From Puniceicoccales bacterium (GTDB taxonomy: Bacteria; Verrucomicrobiota; Verrucomicrobiia; Opitutales; JAIRKQ01), in the NCBI GenBank assembly GCA_031288455.1, contig JAITRI010000047.1, positions 1 through 9,248 on the forward strand: 9,248 nucleotides of DNA, read 5' to 3'. Below are positions 6,550 to 9,248 of the stretch, in pieces. A program made the translations under genes and the position numbers. The first letter of the stretch is position 1. Each line of letters begins with the position of its first letter. The notes beneath the pieces are model-generated. The model was not told the origin of the DNA. It ran no database searches and saw only the letters and a list, made by a program, of their open reading frames with translations.

Positions 6550-7869
6550 ATGTCGGATGACGAAAACAGTGGAAATGTTGGCGATGATGATACCGTCGAT
6601 GGGGAAGACCTAAACGACGAAGATCAGGAGAATGAGGAGGAGGACAGCGACGAAGAGGATTCCTCATCGGAGGAAGAATCCGATTTTTTGTCCGAAGAGG
6701 ATGAAGATGGTTCGGAAGACGACGGGGAAGATTCCTCCTCGGATGACGAAGAAGAAGACGACGACGAGAGCGAGAACGAAGAGGACGATGAAGATGATTC
6801 TCCGGAGGAAGATGATGAAAGGATAGAGGACGGTGACGGCGACGACGAACGGGATGGGGATGACGACGAAAAATCCGATGCTCCGAAAGGCCCAGTTGCC
6901 GACGCTGCAAAGCGCAGAAAAAATATAAAGTCGGAGAGCACAGCTGAGCCGCCTGAATCACAGAAGGGTGGCAAGGAGAAAAAACACACGCCGGACGCTG
7001 AAACCGGAAAAGTTGCAGCTGCGGGCAATGCTGCCGGCAAGGATTCTGGCGCCACGAACGCCAAAGAGTCCTCCGCCAAAGCACCGGAAAATCCGAAAGT
7101 TGAGCGCGGAAAATCCACAAAGGCGGAACCTTTGCCGACGGAATCTCAGAAGTCCGCTGCGGATGCAGCGACACCGGCGGCGGGAGCGGCAAAGGCGCAG
7201 ACGGCGGCAAAGGCCGCCGGAGAAGCGACAAAGGCGCAGGAAAAAGAAGAGGCGGGGCGAAAGGCGAGTGATGATTTGACGGACAGAGTGAAGGTCGCGG
7301 ACGAGGACGATGCCAGTGAAGAGGCATCAGCGGCGCAGGAGCGCGAACCGAGTGGAGAAAATCAGGCGCAAAGTTCCGCCACAAAGGCGAACGCTCCGGC
7401 TGCGGAGAAAAAGGCCCCAGTGCCAGCTGGGGCGGTGCCTCCACAGCAGCAGGCGAGCGTGGCGGAAAAAGCTCCAGTGCCAGCGGTGTCTCCACAGCAG
7501 CAGGCCCCGGCGGCCCCGAAATCTCAGCCGCCGCAGCCTTCTGCGGCGCAGCAGAACCCGCCGGAGGCGCATCCGACGGGGGCAGAGATTCCAAAGCCGG
7601 TTGTTCCTCCCGCTGGACAGGCGGCGAAACCGATTGGTCCGCAGGCGGTGGATGCTCTTGGTGTGACGCTGACATTTGAAACGGCGAGGAAATCCGTCAC
7701 CGTGGGAGAATTGCGCTCCATTCATCCGGGATACACGTTTATTTGCCAGAATCCTGCGAATTCAACGGTGGAGATCCGGGCGAATGGGCATTTGATTGGC
7801 TACGGAAAATTGGTCAGCGTTGAGAACAGCATAGGAGTGCAAATTATGGAGATCAATCAGCATGGATAA
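6550..7869 (+). CDS. sctQ: SctQ C-terminal SpoA protein with long acidic disordered arm
   Basis: This is a 439-residue protein in three parts. Residues 1-110 are extremely acidic: I count 69 Asp/Glu, with only three Lys/Arg and many Ser. Residues about 111-365 are low-complexity, rich in Ala, Lys, Glu, Pro and Gln, and end with two copies of a KAPVPA...PQQQA motif. Residues about 368-439 form a SpoA domain (VTLTFETARKSVTVGELRSI, then PGYTF, then VEIRANGHLIGYGKLVSVEN and GVQIMEI). This is the FliN/SctQ C-terminal fold that builds the T3SS sorting platform. Only the last 70 or so residues resemble known SctQ. The long arm has no predicted helix or membrane segment that I can see and is probably disordered and exposed. 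It could bind basic partners, chaperones or effectors, but that is inference. The stop overlaps the sctR start by 8 bp. Confidence 0.85.
   Translation: MSDDENSGNVGDDDTVDGEDLNDEDQENEEEDSDEEDSSSEEESDFLSEEDEDGSEDDGEDSSSDDEEEDDDESENEEDDEDDSPEEDDERIEDGDGDDERDGDDDEKSDAPKGPVADAAKRRKNIKSESTAEPPESQKGGKEKKHTPDAETGKVAAAGNAAGKDSGATNAKESSAKAPENPKVERGKSTKAEPLPTESQKSAADAATPAAGAAKAQTAAKAAGEATKAQEKEEAGRKASDDLTDRVKVADEDDASEEASAAQEREPSGENQAQSSATKANAPAAEKKAPVPAGAVPPQQQASVAEKAPVPAVSPQQQAPAAPKSQPPQPSAAQQNPPEAHPTGAEIPKPVVPPAGQAAKPIGPQAVDALGVTLTFETARKSVTVGELRSIHPGYTFICQNPANSTVEIRANGHLIGYGKLVSVENSIGVQIMEINQHG
7414..7506 (+). repeat. Imperfect direct repeat coding KAPVPA...PQQQA
   Basis: Two in-frame copies start at 7414 and 7471, 57 bp apart. 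They encode APVPAGAVPPQQQA and APVPAVSPQQQA; the second lacks two codons. Shared DNA includes CCAGTGCCAGC and CTCCACAGCAGCAGGC. The first copy also contains a hairpin, GCCCCAG / CTGGGGC (7414-7433). This looks like a local duplication lengthening the disordered linker. Confidence 0.7.
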
Positions 7870-8524
7870 TATTCCTGGAGTGGCGATGAACCCGATAACG
7901 ATCGTGGTTCTGCTGATCGCGCTTTCGCTGGCGCCGTTTCTGATACTGCTGGTTTCGTCGTTTGTGAAGATGGTGGTCGTCATGAACTTGGTCAGGAATG
8001 CGCTCGGAGTGCAACAGGTCCCGCCGAACATGGTGCTAAATGGACTGGCGATAATGCTGAGCATGTACGTAATGTTTCCAGTCGTTAAGGAGATCGGAAC
8101 GATATCGCAGAACACAAAATTTGAATTCGATTCGCTGGAACAGATTAAGGCGTCCGTTTCCGTTATGCAGAAGCCACTGCAGGAGTTTCTAAAGAAACAC
8201 ACGGACCACAAAAGTAAGATGTTTTTCCTGAAAACGGCGCATAAGTTGTGGCCAAAGGCGGATGCTGAGGCGCTCCAGGAGGATGATCTCTTCGTGCTAA
8301 TTCCGGCGTTCACCGTTACGGAACTGACGGAAGCGTTCCAGATAGGATTTTTGCTGTACCTGCCATTCATCGCCATCGACCTGATAGTTTCAAATATTCT
8401 GCTGGCCCTCGGAATGATGATGGTGTCGCCGATGACGATATCACTGCCGTTCAAACTGATGCTGTTCGTAATAGTGAACGGATGGTCGAAATTGATACAC
8501 GGACTGGTCCTCACATACAGATGA
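7862..8524 (+). CDS. sctR: T3SS export-gate protein SctR (YscR/FliP family)
   Basis: This 220-residue inner-membrane protein is a core part of the SctRST export gate. Family blocks are clear: SFVKMVVVMNLVRNALGVQQVPPNMVLNGLAIMLS near the N-terminus, and LIPAFTVTELTEAFQIGFLLYLPF followed by IDLIVSNILLALGMMMVSP near the C-terminus. Four hydrophobic segments are visible at about residues 11-33, 58-77, 157-184 and 198-218, with a hydrophilic middle region of about 75 residues, as usual. Yersinia YscR is 217 residues. The gene overlaps the end of sctQ by 8 bp, which suggests coupling. The start is uncertain. ATG 7862 has GGAG 11 nt or so upstream. ATG 7886, giving 212 residues, has GGAG (7877-7880) at a better 5-nt spacing. 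FliP is the flagellar homologue, but ALGVQQ.PPN and the adjacent SpoA genes favour the secretion form. Confidence 0.95.
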   Translation: MDNIPGVAMNPITIVVLLIALSLAPFLILLVSSFVKMVVVMNLVRNALGVQQVPPNMVLNGLAIMLSMYVMFPVVKEIGTISQNTKFEFDSLEQIKASVSVMQKPLQEFLKKHTDHKSKMFFLKTAHKLWPKADAEALQEDDLFVLIPAFTVTELTEAFQIGFLLYLPFIAIDLIVSNILLALGMMMVSPMTISLPFKLMLFVIVNGWSKLIHGLVLTYR

Positions 8525-8583
8525 TGCGTCCGTCGCAAAAACTTTTCTTGCAAAAATAAAATTTTGAGCATTAGTTATGCGCG
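8525..8583. other. AT-rich gap between sctR and tsaB
   Basis: This 59-bp gap is A/T-rich with only a weak interrupted pairing (GCAA...TTGC at about 8535-8551). No convincing terminator or ribosome binding site is visible, so read-through from the T3SS genes into tsaB is possible. Confidence 0.4.
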
Positions 8584-9207
8584 GTGGCTGTCGGTAGATA
8601 TTTGCTGATGGATTCCGCGACTCCGCTGATGCAGGTGGCAGTGGTGGAAAAAGGTCGCGCAATTGCAGCGGAATCCGCGGTCGGGCATGCGGTGGACCTG
8701 CTGAGTCCGCTGGTGGAAAACCTAATGGCACGCGGGGAATTCAACTTTGCCGATGCCGATGGAATGATATGCTGCAGCGGTCCAGGATCCTCCATGGGCC
8801 TGAAGTCGGCATTGATTTCCGCAAAAGTTTGGAAAATTTTTTCACCAAAAGCTCTGATTCTTCTGCAGTACTGCAGCTTGGACATGTGTCTGCGGCTGAA
8901 CCGGGACGCGAATACCGTTTGTGTGCCATGGCGTGGAGATGTTTTCATCGCAAAATCGGCGGATTGTGATGCCGTCACACGTGTGCACAGGAGTGAGCTG
9001 CAATCGCGCGTAGGAACGCTGCTGCTCAACAGTAGGCGCACACGTCCAGCCGAATGCGAAAGCTTTCCGGATGCAAACTACTGCATCACCGCCGCTGATT
9101 TCGACATTTTGTCCATTTGCTCTGAGTTTAGCGGCGAACTGAAGGACTATGGCGAATTCTGCTACGAGAAATGTGCCACAGCTGCTGGAGCATGGAATGA
9201 CGATTGA
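8584..9207 (+). CDS. tsaB: Diverged TsaB, tRNA t6A synthesis protein
   Basis: This is a 207-residue protein. The N-terminal half fits TsaB (YeaZ), the ASKHA-fold scaffold that pairs with TsaD to make N6-threonylcarbamoyladenosine at tRNA position 37. YLLMDSATPLMQVAVVEKG (6-24) corresponds to the ILAIDTAT...VAL start. HAVDLLSPLVENLM (35-48) corresponds to the H...L.P.I..LL helix. ICCSGPGSSMGLKSALISAK (62-81) corresponds to the G.GPGSFTGLR.G block. The family's GSFTGLR is changed to GSSMGLK, and the C-terminal half is poorly recognisable and Cys-rich. E. coli TsaB is 231 residues. The start is a GTG with no clear ribosome binding site; the ATG at 8577 is out of frame. It follows sctR by 59 bp, an unusual neighbour for a T3SS operon. 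A degenerate paralogue is the main alternative. Confidence 0.75.
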   Translation: MAVGRYLLMDSATPLMQVAVVEKGRAIAAESAVGHAVDLLSPLVENLMARGEFNFADADGMICCSGPGSSMGLKSALISAKVWKIFSPKALILLQYCSLDMCLRLNRDANTVCVPWRGDVFIAKSADCDAVTRVHRSELQSRVGTLLLNSRRTRPAECESFPDANYCITAADFDILSICSEFSGELKDYGEFCYEKCATAAGAWNDD

Positions 9208-9248
9208 CGCAATAGTATTTATTTTCGCGGTGGCAATGGTTCTTGTGC
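9197..9248 (+). CDS. Start of an unidentified membrane protein gene, cut by the window
   Basis: The ATG at 9197 overlaps the end of tsaB by 11 bp and has GGAG (9187-9190) 6 nt upstream, a good ribosome binding site. The visible 17 residues read MTIDAIVFIFAVAMVLV, a hydrophobic N-terminus suggesting a membrane segment or signal anchor. The frame is open to the window edge. Too little is visible to name a family; it does not look like the start of SctS. Confidence 0.5.
   Translation, partial: MTIDAIVFIFAVAMVLV

Noticed and set aside
6624..7118. A Ser-rich open frame on the minus strand
   Set aside because: The Ser runs are the complement of GAN codons in the acidic arm; this is a composition artefact.
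6497..7675. A 392-codon open frame on the minus strand opposite sctQ
   Set aside because: It mirrors the low-complexity acidic gene. The encoded protein is a Pro/Arg/His/Leu-rich string with no domain, and the plus frame has a good ribosome binding site and a real SpoA domain.
7762..8571. A 269-codon minus-strand frame opposite sctR
   Set aside because: SctR on the plus strand is certain, and the antisense product is not recognisable.

Overview
The window is a protein-coding bacterial segment of nine complete genes and one cut-off gene, with a GC-rich tandem-repeat block at its left edge. The plus-strand genes at 5782-8524 encode parts of a type III secretion system (T3SS): the two halves of the cytoplasmic-ring protein SctQ, then the export-gate protein SctR. 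This implies a bacterium that lives in or on a eukaryotic host. The housekeeping proteins are divergent from the proteobacterial versions. A PVC-type lineage (Verrucomicrobiota or Chlamydiota) would fit, but that placement is an inference from general resemblance.

Layout. 1-310: a 116-bp tandem repeat, 2.7 copies, each with two GC-rich hairpins that share a TGT loop. 313-360: a two-part hairpin, then a small three-helix membrane protein gene at 401-673 (+) resembling a half-length PnuC transporter. 674-821: a short convergent gap. 5652 down to 822 (-): four co-oriented genes read as pseudouridine synthase (RsuA/RluB family), fumC, prfB and der. Their gaps are 76, 9 and 60 bp, so they probably form one operon, with fumC and prfB translationally coupled. 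5653-5781: a divergent intergenic region dense in dyads. 5782-8524 (+): split sctQ then sctR, tightly packed. 8584-9207 (+): a diverged tsaB, overlapped by a membrane-protein start at 9197 that runs off the window.

How the genes relate. The minus-strand set is housekeeping: rRNA modification, TCA cycle, translation termination and ribosome assembly. The plus-strand set builds the base of a T3SS. SctQ forms the sorting platform under the export gate, and SctR is a core gate component. The most unusual point is that SctQ is split. One protein carries the N-terminal region plus a first SpoA-like domain. A second carries a very acidic, apparently disordered arm of about 365 residues in front of the second SpoA domain. 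TsaB (tRNA t6A synthesis) sits where sctS is commonly found.
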